Positions 16,023 to 25,552 are shown, numbered from the stretch's first letter. The stretch is DNA of 64,000 bases from Maribellus maritimus (GCF_022267315.1 NZ_JAIKLE010000024.1:1-64000); one strand, 5' to 3'. The notes: generated from the sequence alone by a model not told the origin. Made by a program: numbers and translations.

Positions 16023-16976
16023 ATGGAATCAAGAAGAAATTTTATCAGAACAACAGCAGCGGGGGTGATTGGAATGTCGTTGAAAAATAATGCATTTTCG
16101 TCAAATTTATTTTTAGAAAAGAGAAAAAGGCCAGTTCATGTTTTTAGCAAATGTCTTCAATTTCTTGATTATTATAAAATGGCTGAAGTAGTTGCTGAAA
16201 ATGGTTTTGACGGGGCTGATTTGACTGTCAGACCGGGAGGACAGGTTTTGCCGAAAAATGTGAAAGTCGATTTGCCAAAAGCTATTGCTGCATTGCGAAA
16301 AAACGGTGTAGATTCAAAAATGATTGTAACAGGTATAAATAACCCGGACGATCCTTTGACAACCGACATTTTACAAACGATGGCAAATCTCGGTATTAAA
16401 TATTACCGTTTGGGGTATTTGGATTACGATTCGGATAAATCAATTCCGGAAAATTTGGAAATATATAAATTTACCTTCGAAAAACTGGAGAAACTAAATC
16501 AAAGATTTGGAGTGCATGGTGGTTATCAGAATCATTCGGGAACAAGAGTTGGTGGACCGGTTTGGGATTTGTATCACCTGTTGAAAAACAGAGATCCGCA
16601 ATATATTGGTGTTCAGTACGACATTCGCCATGCAATTGTAGAGGGCGGTACTTCCTGGTCACTTGGGATGAAACTCCTGGCTCCCTGGATAAAAACGACC
16701 GATATTAAGGATTTTATTTGGAAAAAAACCGAAAAGGAGAAATGGGAACTTGTTAACGTTCCTCTGGGTGAGGGCATGGTTGATTTTGACGACTATCTTG
16801 AACTTTACAACTCCAGTAATATTGAAGCTCCGATTTCTATTCACTATGAATATGATTTGGGTGGAGCAGAACACGGGCGTTTAAATCCAAAAATGAGTCT
16901 GGATGAAATTTCCGATTGGCTAAAGCGAGACAATGATTTTTTTAAAAACAAATTGAGAGAATTCGGATTGTATTGA
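16023..16976 (+). CDS. Tat-exported sugar phosphate isomerase/epimerase-like TIM barrel
   Basis: The 317-residue protein starts with a twin-arginine-type signal (SRRNFIRTTAAGVIGM). The rest is an AP-endonuclease-2/xylose-isomerase-like TIM barrel: ENGFDGADLTVRPGGQ (about 59-74), the NHSG region near 175, and DIRHAIVEGG near 205. Such exported proteins are abundant in Bacteroidota and often act on sugars or inositols. The reaction here is unknown. It stands alone between the receptor gene and the leftward second gldK. Confidence 0.75.
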   Translation: MESRRNFIRTTAAGVIGMSLKNNAFSSNLFLEKRKRPVHVFSKCLQFLDYYKMAEVVAENGFDGADLTVRPGGQVLPKNVKVDLPKAIAALRKNGVDSKMIVTGINNPDDPLTTDILQTMANLGIKYYRLGYLDYDSDKSIPENLEIYKFTFEKLEKLNQRFGVHGGYQNHSGTRVGGPVWDLYHLLKNRDPQYIGVQYDIRHAIVEGGTSWSLGMKLLAPWIKTTDIKDFIWKKTEKEKWELVNVPLGEGMVDFDDYLELYNSSNIEAPISIHYEYDLGGAEHGRLNPKMSLDEISDWLKRDNDFFKNKLREFGLY

Positions 16977-17004
16977 TGGCTTATTAAAATTTAGCCAGGC
17001 TTCC

Positions 17005-18354
17005 TTAGCGGTTCTGAAGGTCGTTTCTAAATGAGGTACGGACACACCGGAAACCGATATATGATTTTGCTGTATCCTGGTATTCATAAGTTCGTGTTGA
17101 TGTTCGAATAAAATAAGCCATGTCTTTCCATGAGCCACCTCTGATAACTTTTCGTTTCATTATAGGCGGATCGTCCGGTTTTGCGTCATATTGTAAGTCC
17201 GGATTTAAGTCACTCACAACATCATAAGCTCCTTCATAAAAGGCTGTACTCGTCCACTCTGCTACATTTCCTGCCATATCATATAGTCCGAACGGATTGG
17301 GATCAAATTCTCCCACTTTCATTGCTGTTGTTGTGGTGGGACTGTCTGCGACATAGTTTCCCCGCAACGGTTTAAAATTGGCAACAAAACAACCTTTTTG
17401 ATTCCGTGTATAGTAACTTCCCCAGGGATACATCGTATTTAGCAATCCTCCCCGGGCTGCCATTTCCCATTCACTTTCGGTAGGAAGTCTGTAGTCGTGG
17501 GCGGGTGTTTCTTTAAAACGCGAATTGTATACCGTTTTTAAATTGGTTCGCCATTGGCAAAAAGCTCTGGCTTGTTTCCATGTAACTCCAACCACGGGGT
17601 AATCGTCGAAACCCACATGTGAAAAATACTTCATTGTAAACGGTTCGTTGTATGTATAGGCAAAATCTCTTACCCAACATAAAGTGTCAGGATAAATCGG
17701 AACAATTTCATGCATCAAAAAGCTACTTCGGTTTTCAATCGGGACCATCTCACCATTTGGTTGCATTACAGCGCCGTTATATCTCTGATTTTTAAAATCG
17801 TAGTTATTTTTTCGTTTTGCAGCTTGTTTGTAATCTACCCAGTAATATTCATAAATAAGTTTTCTGGAGTCAATTTCTTTTTTGTACGCAAAACGCTCCT
17901 CTTCAGGAATATAAAGCTCTTCCATTGCCATCTGGTAGTCTGGATCTTTCCAGTCTATCTCTTCATCCCAGTTAAGTATTGGATTCTCAAGCGGAACCCC
18001 ATAAAAATCTTCAGAGATAAGGAAATCTGGATCAGCATCTCCCAGCAATCTTCTGGCTATTGAATCCCTCACCCAAAATACAAATTGGCGGTATTCGTTA
18101 TTGGTAATTTCGGTGTCATCCATCCAGAAAGCTTCCTGGGATACTACGCGTGTTGGAGTTCCAATGGGCATAATTTCATCGTCCGAAGGTCCCATCCTGA
18201 ATTTGTCGCGTTGTATATAAGCCATTCCAAAGGGACTGGGTTCAAACCATTCACCGCTGACTTTTTCTTCTCCGGGAAGATAGAGGTTGGGTTTTTGACA
18301 TGAATGGAAAAGCATTCCTAAAATTGGAATTATATATAGAATTGCTTTTTTCAT
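17005..18354 (-). CDS. Second GldK-like SUMF1-domain lipoprotein
   Basis: This 449-residue lipoprotein (lipobox MLFHSC) is a close paralogue of GldK at 21954, with the same SUMF1/formylglycine-enzyme-like fold and nearly co-linear motifs: FRMGPSDDE, DDTEITNNEYRQFV, YPDTLCWVRDF, VVGVTWKQARAFCQWR, YRLPTESEWEMAARGG and VIRGGSWKD. The formylglycine-enzyme catalytic cysteine pair is absent, so it is structural. GldK forms periplasmic rings with GldN at the outer membrane in type IX secretion. A terminator at 18426-18455 separates this gene from gldN, so it is transcribed on its own. It could be GldJ-like, but it is much closer to GldK in the region compared. Confidence 0.8.
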   Translation of the reverse strand: MKKAILYIIPILGMLFHSCQKPNLYLPGEEKVSGEWFEPSPFGMAYIQRDKFRMGPSDDEIMPIGTPTRVVSQEAFWMDDTEITNNEYRQFVFWVRDSIARRLLGDADPDFLISEDFYGVPLENPILNWDEEIDWKDPDYQMAMEELYIPEEERFAYKKEIDSRKLIYEYYWVDYKQAAKRKNNYDFKNQRYNGAVMQPNGEMVPIENRSSFLMHEIVPIYPDTLCWVRDFAYTYNEPFTMKYFSHVGFDDYPVVGVTWKQARAFCQWRTNLKTVYNSRFKETPAHDYRLPTESEWEMAARGGLLNTMYPWGSYYTRNQKGCFVANFKPLRGNYVADSPTTTTAMKVGEFDPNPFGLYDMAGNVAEWTSTAFYEGAYDVVSDLNPDLQYDAKPDDPPIMKRKVIRGGSWKDMAYFIRTSTRTYEYQDTAKSYIGFRCVRTSFRNDLQNR

Positions 18355-18425
18355 CCGATTTTTTACCCTTATAATTTTATATTAGTTAACGCAAAACAGC
18401 ATGTTTAATTATACGCTTTTGCGAA

Positions 18426-18455
18426 TAAAAAAGCCTTATGAAAACATAAGGCTTT
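18426..18455 (-). terminator. Intrinsic terminator of the porP-gldKLMN operon
   Basis: AAAGCCTTATG and CATAAGGCTTT form a perfect 11-bp stem with an AAAA/TTTT loop. On the minus strand it is followed by a run of T residues (GGCTTTTTTATT). It lies 19 bases beyond the gldN stop and before the second gldK. Confidence 0.85.
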
Positions 18456-18473
18456 CAGAATGTTTTATATTTT

Positions 18474-19325
18474 CTAATATTCCCAAAGATCCTGCTCAAA
18501 ATTGAAAATCTCATTTTCAATTCTTTTTGATTCAAGCATTGCTTCCTTCCCGGTTAAATAGTCATTGATTCCACGGTTATTATAAACGTTTGATTCCTTG
18601 GTAATATAGCTATTGAAGTATCTTTTTATAAAAAGATCATCGAAAGACATTTGGCTTGCATCATTATTTGGATTCAAAACCAAATTGCTTGCGAGTAAAT
18701 CTCTAACTTCGGGGTAATATACCCAAAAAATTTGCTGGCGCTGCACTTCTCCTGAGGCATCATTTTCACGAACGTATTCGCGGATCGGGCAAAGTCCAAC
18801 GATACGTACATTTAGAGTAGAGCTTTGTTTATCAAAGTACCATTCTTCTTTAACCATGTACTGTTTTATTTCATTTGGACGTATTTCACCTTCAATAGTG
18901 ACTTTCTCCATTTCTCCGGTGTCAAAATTTCGTCTTTCAATTGTAGAAGCTTCTGCACCAAATGATTCCTCCACCTGTTCGTAGGTCATAGGTATTTTGA
19001 AGTCATCATCTTGTCTCGCGTCGTACGGTGTAATTTGTCCGTTTTTAATTCCTTCGAGAAGGAGCGTAATCAAATTCACCTTACCGCCCATTTCTGTGGT
19101 TGGATAGTACAACGGCAGATTCATCTTTTCACGCAAATCGATGATACGCCACACTTTTTTTGACCAAAAAATATCGGCTTCGCGAGCACTTGGCAGTGGC
19201 ATTGGTTTTTTTTGGAAAACATCGGTACGTTTGTATGCACCGTTTACAATTTGTGCGTTAGATTGTTTCTCGGCCAAAGCAAATGTAAACACTAGTATTC
19301 CTATATAAACAACTAACTTTTTCAT
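18474..19325 (-). CDS. gldN: Type IX secretion/gliding protein GldN (PorN)
   Basis: The 283-residue periplasmic protein has a signal peptide (1-24, ending SNAQ) and the GldN/PorN body: ADIFWSKKVWRIIDLREKMN (49-68), YPTTEMGGKVNLITLL (74-89), and YYPEVRDLLASNLVLNPNND in the C-terminal half. GldN associates with GldK rings on the periplasmic face of the outer membrane. It begins 3 bases after the gldM stop and is the last gene before a strong terminator. Confidence 0.92.
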   Translation of the reverse strand: MKKLVVYIGILVFTFALAEKQSNAQIVNGAYKRTDVFQKKPMPLPSAREADIFWSKKVWRIIDLREKMNLPLYYPTTEMGGKVNLITLLLEGIKNGQITPYDARQDDDFKIPMTYEQVEESFGAEASTIERRNFDTGEMEKVTIEGEIRPNEIKQYMVKEEWYFDKQSSTLNVRIVGLCPIREYVRENDASGEVQRQQIFWVYYPEVRDLLASNLVLNPNNDASQMSFDDLFIKRYFNSYITKESNVYNNRGINDYLTGKEAMLESKRIENEIFNFEQDLWEY

Positions 19326-19328
19326 AGC

Positions 19329-20939
19329 TTAAATAATTTTAAAGGAAATTGAATTGAGATCCCTTGATTCACCATTTTCTCCAACTGCCTTAATATTTGT
19401 AATATGAACCCAACTTTGTGGGTTTAACCTTTTGAATTCATTTAATTGTTCCTGTGTAAAACGATTTGAAGTTGCAGGATATCTATTGGTGTATCCACCT
19501 GCCCCTGTTGTTTCAACAGTAAACTCGGTAACCGTATATTCAAAATCGAAATCAAAGTCTTCCAAGACGGCTAAAACTCCCTGTTGAATTACCAATTCTT
19601 CTTTACGGATATCCCCACTTGAACGGCCAGCAATTTGTGCAACCGGGTCCGGCACTGGTTTTACTCTCCAATCTGAAGTTCCGACCAGCCTTCTTGTTCC
19701 CCCTATATTTGCATATACCGAAACTTTTGTGCGACGCCCCTGTTCGTCTAAATCTGTTGGTTCGATAACATAAGCTTCGCCTTTTTTAGTAACCTTCCCG
19801 TTGGTCATCGAAACCTCAAGGTTTTCTTTTGGTATTCCACCGCCACCTACATCAAATGGGTTTTCAAGTCCGCGATAAAATACGTTCATTTTTGTAGCTG
19901 ACATTGTAACACTCGGAGCAGTAACCTGGTAGTCCTGTTCAAAACGGTAATTTTGAATTATGCCCGCAGGTGTTTTGTATTTTATTAATCCACCCCAGCT
20001 AAATTCACCAACTTGATTTGCACTTGCGGTGTAGGTTGCTTTTCCGTCAATCACTGGCATTTGTCTGCCATTAATGAATATTTCGGGTTGCTGAGTTGTA
20101 TCTTCTGCGGCCAGAAAAACTTCTGCCACATATTCATCTCCTTGCAAAACTACGCTAGAAGTTGGAATAACCTGAGCCGCCAGTTTGTTAAATTTGAATG
20201 AACCTGCATCAATTTGCGCATAAAGGTACTTGATGAGGTTGGCTTCAGAGTTTTTTACATCGATTTGAATTTTGGAAAGCAAAGTTAAAACGGCAACAAT
20301 TGGTTTATCTTCAAAATGTTCAGATTCCCATGATTTGCTTTCTCCTCCCTCGGCCAGATCGACAGGAGGATCTGAGGTTTCCAGTTCCTGAAGAATTGTT
20401 TCTCTCAATTCTACATCATCTTCCGAAAGCATTCCAACCAACGTTTCTCTAAAATTTTCGATTTCAATTTTTAATTCCTCACCCTTTTTTTGGGTTATCA
20501 TCATTTCTGAAGGAACATTCAGATCCTGCTCATTTTTTAGCTGTAACGTGTCTCCATTTTCTGTGTAAAGATAAAAACCATCAGAGGAGTATGGATTTTC
20601 TTCGTTAACCGGTTCACTTCCAGAAGACTTTACCAATTCCTCTTTGAGTTGAGAAATGTATGAAATTAACGATTTTGTATCGTCACGAATGATATCCGCC
20701 TTATTTTTCCACTCCTCTGTTTTTGTTGGGTTTTCGATAAATGCTTGTTCAAAAGACGAATAAACCTGTGCATTTTGCATGTCCACAGCTTTCATTGTTT
20801 GCATTAAGCTTGAATCCACAACCTTAAATGCCTCCAATACTTCTGCGGCTACATTTAATGCCAACATTGCCGTTAGGACAATGTACATCATGTTTATCAT
20901 TTTTTGCCTCGGGGTTTCCGGACAATTTTTTGCACCCAT
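19329..20939 (-). CDS. gldM: Type IX secretion/gliding motor protein GldM (PorM)
   Basis: The 536-residue protein opens with the diagnostic NCPETPRQKMINMMYIVLTAMLAL, whose hydrophobic part is the single inner-membrane helix (about 13-32). The long periplasmic part consists of tandem beta domains, including PSVTMSATKMNVFYRGLENPFDVG (about 345-368). GldM with GldL forms the proton-motive-force-driven motor that powers type IX secretion and gliding, spanning the periplasm to GldK/GldN. It starts 15 bases after the gldL stop. Confidence 0.93.
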   Translation of the reverse strand: MGAKNCPETPRQKMINMMYIVLTAMLALNVAAEVLEAFKVVDSSLMQTMKAVDMQNAQVYSSFEQAFIENPTKTEEWKNKADIIRDDTKSLISYISQLKEELVKSSGSEPVNEENPYSSDGFYLYTENGDTLQLKNEQDLNVPSEMMITQKKGEELKIEIENFRETLVGMLSEDDVELRETILQELETSDPPVDLAEGGESKSWESEHFEDKPIVAVLTLLSKIQIDVKNSEANLIKYLYAQIDAGSFKFNKLAAQVIPTSSVVLQGDEYVAEVFLAAEDTTQQPEIFINGRQMPVIDGKATYTASANQVGEFSWGGLIKYKTPAGIIQNYRFEQDYQVTAPSVTMSATKMNVFYRGLENPFDVGGGGIPKENLEVSMTNGKVTKKGEAYVIEPTDLDEQGRRTKVSVYANIGGTRRLVGTSDWRVKPVPDPVAQIAGRSSGDIRKEELVIQQGVLAVLEDFDFDFEYTVTEFTVETTGAGGYTNRYPATSNRFTQEQLNEFKRLNPQSWVHITNIKAVGENGESRDLNSISFKII

Positions 20940-20954
20940 AACTGAATCTTCAAA

Positions 20955-21926
20955 TTATTTTTTATAACTCATTGCTCCCAGCATGTTGCCATAAATTGTA
21001 TTTAAGGCCTCCAGGTTTTTATTCAATTGCTCTGCGTTATCTTTATATTTCTTCAATTCATCAACAGAAGATGCCAGAATCTCATTCATTTGAGTTAGAT
21101 CGTTATTGAACTTTTGGCTCGCAACCATTTGAGATTTCGTGTCGGTTAACTGCGCCTCAAAATTTTTGTTTAGTTCATTAATATTTTGATTTAGTTTCTG
21201 GAGATTGCCGGAATACTGTTTTGAACCTTCTCCGATGGTATTTAAACCACTGGTTATCGAGCTTGAGGCCATTTCAAATGAGTTTGCCAGGTTTTTTCCT
21301 GCTTCGGCAAGTTGAGATGAGAACTGCTCACCGGTTTGTTGCATCGTCGATATTGCACTTTTCCCTGATTCTGACAACTGTTTTGCCGTATTAATATATG
21401 ATTCAGCAAGATTTCCTACTGATCTGTTTATGGTCTCGTTGGCTTTGTTGTTAATTTCCGCAAATGTACCCATTGATTCAGACGCTGAACCGATGTTTTT
21501 GACGTATAAGTCAGTTGCCAGAGTAGCTGCTGAAATATCGCTGATTCCTCTTGCTGTATTACTTAACTCATTTAAACCTTTTCCCACTTTGTCCAACAAC
21601 TCAGGAGTAAGCTCTGAGCTTGAAAACAATTCATCAATACCTTTCTTATTTCTTGGACTTATTTCGTCCATATCCATAATTTCATAATCCTCTCTTAATT
21701 CAGGATAAACCTTACTCCATTCAGGCATTTCCAAAGGTGGTTCGAAGGCAGATAAAAAGAATATAAATGCTTCCGTTATCAAACCGATAGTTAGAAAAAG
21801 TCCCGAATGATTCCAGTGCTGGAGTTTAAAAAGTGCTCCAAGCATTACTACAGATGCGCCCCATCCGTAAACGTATCCCATGAATGTTTTCCAACGCTTA
21901 GTCTTAAAAATTTCTCCCAGGTTCAT
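20955..21926 (-). CDS. gldL: Type IX secretion/gliding motor protein GldL (PorL)
   Basis: The 323-residue protein has two N-terminal membrane helices (about 15-34 and 40-60, around LGALFKLQHWNHSG), the stator-like part of the GldLM motor, then a long cytoplasmic region. The C-terminal 200 residues are rich in Ser, Asn and Gln with heptad character (LNQNINELNKNFEAQLTD, LKKYKDNAEQLNKNLEALN), probably a coiled coil. The length resembles PorL of Porphyromonas and exceeds the shorter flavobacterial GldL. It lies 27 bases after gldK. Confidence 0.92.
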   Translation of the reverse strand: MNLGEIFKTKRWKTFMGYVYGWGASVVMLGALFKLQHWNHSGLFLTIGLITEAFIFFLSAFEPPLEMPEWSKVYPELREDYEIMDMDEISPRNKKGIDELFSSSELTPELLDKVGKGLNELSNTARGISDISAATLATDLYVKNIGSASESMGTFAEINNKANETINRSVGNLAESYINTAKQLSESGKSAISTMQQTGEQFSSQLAEAGKNLANSFEMASSSITSGLNTIGEGSKQYSGNLQKLNQNINELNKNFEAQLTDTKSQMVASQKFNNDLTQMNEILASSVDELKKYKDNAEQLNKNLEALNTIYGNMLGAMSYKK

Positions 21927-21953
21927 ATCTTTAGATATAGGTTAATATTCTTT

Positions 21954-23297
21954 TTAGTTGAATTCGTCTCCGAAAGTAGAACGCACACATCGGAATCCTA
22001 TAAAAGATTTCGTCGTATCCTGATATTCATAACTTCTAGTTGATACTTGAATATAATGTGCAATATCTTTCCATGATCCTCCCCGAATTACTTTTCTTTT
22101 CATAACAGGAGGGTCGTCTGGTCTAGCATTATATGTAAAAGAAGGATTTATATCACTGAAATATTGGTATCCGGCTTCATCGTATGCTGTTTCTGTCCAT
22201 TCGGCTACATTTCCTGACATATCATAAAGGCCGTATTCATTCGGTTCGTAACTGCCGACTTTCATTGCCCCAATTCCACCATCTTCAACATAATTTCCAC
22301 GAAGCGGCTTAAAATTGGCCAGAAATACACCTTCTTCATCCCTTGCGTAGTATCCGCCCCAAGGATACATAGAATATGTTTTTCCTCCTCTTGCAGCATA
22401 TTCCCATTCAACTTCTGAAGGCAAACGGTATGCCTGCAGTTCTGGCTCTCCTCTTGAGTTTAAATATGTGGTTTGAATTTTTGTTCTCCAACTGCAAAAT
22501 GCACGAGCCTGTTCCCAGGTCACGCCTACAACAGGGTATTCAGCAAATCCCGGATGCCAGAAATACCTGGTAGCCCATGGTTCATTAAACGAATATGTAA
22601 AATCTCTTATCCAACACAATGTATCCGGATAAATGTATGCCTCATCCTGCATAATAAAAGAAGAGCGGTTTTCAATTGGAATCAGTTCTCCTTCAGCATT
22701 ATAAACATTTCCCTCATAGCGCTGATTTTCAAAATTGTAGCTATTGGAGCGTTTGGCTGCTTGTTGAATATCGATCCACCAGTACTCATAAAGCAATTTT
22801 CTTGTATCGATCTCCTTCTTTCCAAAAAATCTTTCATTTTCAGGTATATATAGGTCTTGCATTGCCATTTGCATATCGGGGTCTTCCCAATCAATTCTTT
22901 CTCTCCAGTTTATTCTCGGGGGGTCTATGGGATTCCCTTCCCTGTCTTCTGTGATTAAGAACTCGGGATACTGATCACCTAACATTCTTCTTGCAATTGA
23001 ATCTTTCACCCAATTGGTAAATTGCCTGTATTCAGAATTTGTAATTTCGGTATCATCCATCCAAAATGCTTCTTGAGATACCGTTTTAGTTGGGAGCATT
23101 GACTTACTTGGATCCTGGTCGCTTGGCCCGATATTGAAACTTCCCCTTCTGACATACACCATGCCATAAGGTTGAGATTCACTCCACTTGCCCCTGTCTT
23201 GTACTCCCACCAATTCACCATTCCCTCCGGATTGGTTACAACTTGTAAATGTCAAAATGCTCAAAAGTACAATTCCGAAATAAAGAAGTTTTTTCAT
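21954..23297 (-). CDS. gldK: Type IX secretion/gliding lipoprotein GldK (PorK)
   Basis: The 447-residue lipoprotein (signal ending LTFTSC) has a SUMF1/formylglycine-enzyme-like fold with FNIGPSDQDP, DDTEITNSEYRQFTNW, VVGVTWEQARAFCSWR, YRLPSEVEWEYAARGG and VIRGGSWKD. It lacks the enzyme's catalytic cysteines and is the outer-membrane ring component of the type IX machine. It is placed between porP and gldL, the canonical order, so this is the true GldK. The paralogue at 17005 lies outside the core operon. Confidence 0.93.
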   Translation of the reverse strand: MKKLLYFGIVLLSILTFTSCNQSGGNGELVGVQDRGKWSESQPYGMVYVRRGSFNIGPSDQDPSKSMLPTKTVSQEAFWMDDTEITNSEYRQFTNWVKDSIARRMLGDQYPEFLITEDREGNPIDPPRINWRERIDWEDPDMQMAMQDLYIPENERFFGKKEIDTRKLLYEYWWIDIQQAAKRSNSYNFENQRYEGNVYNAEGELIPIENRSSFIMQDEAYIYPDTLCWIRDFTYSFNEPWATRYFWHPGFAEYPVVGVTWEQARAFCSWRTKIQTTYLNSRGEPELQAYRLPSEVEWEYAARGGKTYSMYPWGGYYARDEEGVFLANFKPLRGNYVEDGGIGAMKVGSYEPNEYGLYDMSGNVAEWTETAYDEAGYQYFSDINPSFTYNARPDDPPVMKRKVIRGGSWKDIAHYIQVSTRSYEYQDTTKSFIGFRCVRSTFGDEFN

Positions 23298-23321
23298 AGC
23301 ACAATAAAAATATGGCTTTTT

Positions 23322-24281
23322 CTATAAAAATCTTATACTCTTATATTTTTGGTTTCGGTTTTTCTCCAAGTCAATAGAATACGTCACAAAAAATTCGTGT
23401 GATGCAAAACCATAACTCCCTATCACTGAGGTAACTAAATCGAAAGAATATCCCACTTTTAGTCCGTTCAGCATTTCCAAACCCATTAACAACGAAACCG
23501 CGTCGTTTAAACGGTAAGAAATCCCGCCCCAAAATTTTTCATCATAAACAATTCTGCCTGTTACATCGAACTGCCACCCGGCCAGGTCGGTTTTTAACAA
23601 AGCAGTGGGTTGCAATTCAAATAACGGGTCAGCTAATTTAATATTGTATCCTCCCATCAAATAATAATGCCTTGCAAGGAAGGTAGTTGCTTGATCTGAA
23701 AACTCAATTTCCGCCTGATTTAGGTGAGTTGCAGATATCCCTAAAAAATAACTATTGGATGAAAGGTAAAGTCCAAATCCCACGTCCAGAGCCATTTGGC
23801 TTACTTCTCCCTGCGGAATAGCAGGGTCAGAACTTGGATCAGTATAAATTTCAGATGTAAGGTCTTTATTATCGCCCCCTTTCCAATCTCCGTTATATCC
23901 TTTTGTCATTAATCCCATTGATAGTCCTATTCCCAATTCACCAAAATTAACCGTCGTTTTGTAAGCGTAACTAAAGTTTACCGATGTGTTTTCTTCATTC
24001 CCAATCTGATCGCTCACAATATTTAAACCTATTCCACCTTCCGAACCAAATGGCTTTATTGCTGCGTCCATACTAAAAACCAGTGTTTTTGGAGCACCTT
24101 TAAAGCCCTCCCACTGATATCGGTTTAACAAAAGTCCACTTATTGCATTCTCTGCTCCGGCGTAACCCGGATTAACCCCCAATTTATAGTACATATAATT
24201 GGTGTATTGCGGATCTTGCTGACTATAAGACGCTAAATTTAACACAAATACTAAAAATAAAAAAGAAATTATTTTTTTCAT
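23322..24281 (-). CDS. porP: Type IX secretion outer-membrane protein, PorP/SprF family
   Basis: The frame is open to 24314, but the start at 24281 gives a clean signal peptide (MKKIISFLFLVFVLNLASYSQ). The mature protein opens with the family signature QDPQYTNYMYYKLGVNPGYAGA and continues as a 14-strand-like beta-barrel to YKSIRFL. PorP/SprF proteins work with the type IX translocon and anchor or secrete surface partners such as SprB or PorE. The gene is first in the porP-gldKLMN operon, 24 bases before gldK. Confidence 0.88.
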   Translation of the reverse strand: MKKIISFLFLVFVLNLASYSQQDPQYTNYMYYKLGVNPGYAGAENAISGLLLNRYQWEGFKGAPKTLVFSMDAAIKPFGSEGGIGLNIVSDQIGNEENTSVNFSYAYKTTVNFGELGIGLSMGLMTKGYNGDWKGGDNKDLTSEIYTDPSSDPAIPQGEVSQMALDVGFGLYLSSNSYFLGISATHLNQAEIEFSDQATTFLARHYYLMGGYNIKLADPLFELQPTALLKTDLAGWQFDVTGRIVYDEKFWGGISYRLNDAVSLLMGLEMLNGLKVGYSFDLVTSVIGSYGFASHEFFVTYSIDLEKNRNQKYKSIRFL

Positions 24282-24361
24282 CCGTTTTAACTGCATCTTA
24301 CGTTTCTTTTTCAAACCGGTTTAAAGAAATAAAAAATTGTTTTCTGTAACAAACTTTTACC

Positions 24362-24395
24362 ATTTGGTATGCAAAGAACGTTAACAATTTGGTAT
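24362..24395. repeat. Direct repeat ATTTGGTAT ahead of the T9SS operon
   Basis: ATTTGGTAT occurs at 24362-24370 and again at 24387-24395, 25 bases apart, between the arginase-like gene and porP. The first copy is also part of TACCA-TT-TGGTA. It may be a regulator site for the type IX operon, or may be chance in AT-rich DNA. Confidence 0.3.
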
Positions 24396-25552
24396 TATTT
24401 TGACAATTCATCTATTTTTTGAACAAACTTTAACCAATTCTCTGGTATTTCATCACCCGATGCTTCATCATATTCTTTCTTTGAACAGGCAATTAAATAT
24501 TTATTTCCTTTTATAGATTGAATCTCAAACCACCACCGCGCCGTTTCTGTACATTTGTAAAATACAATTGGCTCGTCAATCTCTTTTACTTCTACTTTAT
24601 ACATTTGCAGATTTTCAGGTAATTCCTTTTCTTTTTGTACTCTGTTAAGAAATCCTTCCAAAAAATACCAGATAATCTGTGCTGAAAGTTTAAAAGATAT
24701 CCCGTTATTATCTTTATCCCAATCGGTTTCAAAAATACCAAAAACTTTCAATTTATTACTCAAACCTGCATACTTTGCCAACTGGCAAGCCTCTTCGCTA
24801 TATAATCCATTGGGGTTTTTAACCTGACTTCCGTTAATTTCAGAATATTTCAATGCATTGCTATCAAACGAAAGAACATCCGTATTGCGAAAAACAGGTT
24901 CGGCATTTATGGAATCTTCGTGTAAAAGTCCAAGCCTTACATGCGTAACAAGCCCTTTGGTTTTGGAAAAAAGTTCTCTGGGAACCAGGTGTGTTTGGTA
25001 TCCGACGAGATTAAACTGAAAAATTTGCGGATTTTTTTGAAAAACCCTGGTCAAAAAGTTGGTGGATGAAAAGGTTTCCCTGCCTTTCTTTACATCAAGT
25101 ACCGAATCAACAGATGTGAGAGAAAAAAAGGTTTCACTCTTAAATGCTTCACAAATGCCAACTGTTAAGTCCTGGCTGCCACCAATTAACAAAGTAACGA
25201 TGTTTAATTCAGTAAAATATTCTATAATATCACGTACTGCAAGAAAAGCTCCTTTTTGACTTTTTGTTTTTTTTAGTTGGCCGAAATCGACAATACTTAG
25301 CTTCCTGTCAATGGTTGAAAGCCGGTATAACTCTTCTCTTATTTTTTCTGTTGGATTTGTTTTGCCGCTTTTCCATGTTCCATTGTAAAAGGGGACGCTA
25401 AACACAACTACTTCAATTTTATGAATATTGGCTGGAGTTATTTTGTTGGTTGATTTTTCGATGGTTTGCCCCAAAGAGTATTTCCATTTTTCTTTGAATT
25501 TGTCGGAATACTTCGAAAAATCAATCGGTTCAAAATATTGTCGTACATCCAT
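24395..25552 (-). CDS. Arginase/formimidoylglutamase-fold protein with degenerate metal site
   Basis: This 385-residue ureohydrolase-fold protein keeps the frame of the arginase motifs but not the ligands. GGDH reads GGSQ (124-127), DAHxD reads DSVLD (149-153) and SxDxD reads SFDSN (about 226-230). Three of six manganese ligands are therefore replaced and hydrolase activity is unlikely. It lies between topA and porP, a neighbourhood I recall in other Bacteroidota, where the protein is usually annotated formimidoylglutamase. A structural or accessory role linked to type IX secretion is an inference from position only. Confidence 0.75.
   Translation of the reverse strand: MDVRQYFEPIDFSKYSDKFKEKWKYSLGQTIEKSTNKITPANIHKIEVVVFSVPFYNGTWKSGKTNPTEKIREELYRLSTIDRKLSIVDFGQLKKTKSQKGAFLAVRDIIEYFTELNIVTLLIGGSQDLTVGICEAFKSETFFSLTSVDSVLDVKKGRETFSSTNFLTRVFQKNPQIFQFNLVGYQTHLVPRELFSKTKGLVTHVRLGLLHEDSINAEPVFRNTDVLSFDSNALKYSEINGSQVKNPNGLYSEEACQLAKYAGLSNKLKVFGIFETDWDKDNNGISFKLSAQIIWYFLEGFLNRVQKEKELPENLQMYKVEVKEIDEPIVFYKCTETARWWFEIQSIKGNKYLIACSKKEYDEASGDEIPENWLKFVQKIDELSK

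Noticed and set aside
17005-18354. Formylglycine-generating sulfatase-activating enzyme
   Set aside because: The active-site cysteine pair is absent and the sequence is clearly GldK-like.
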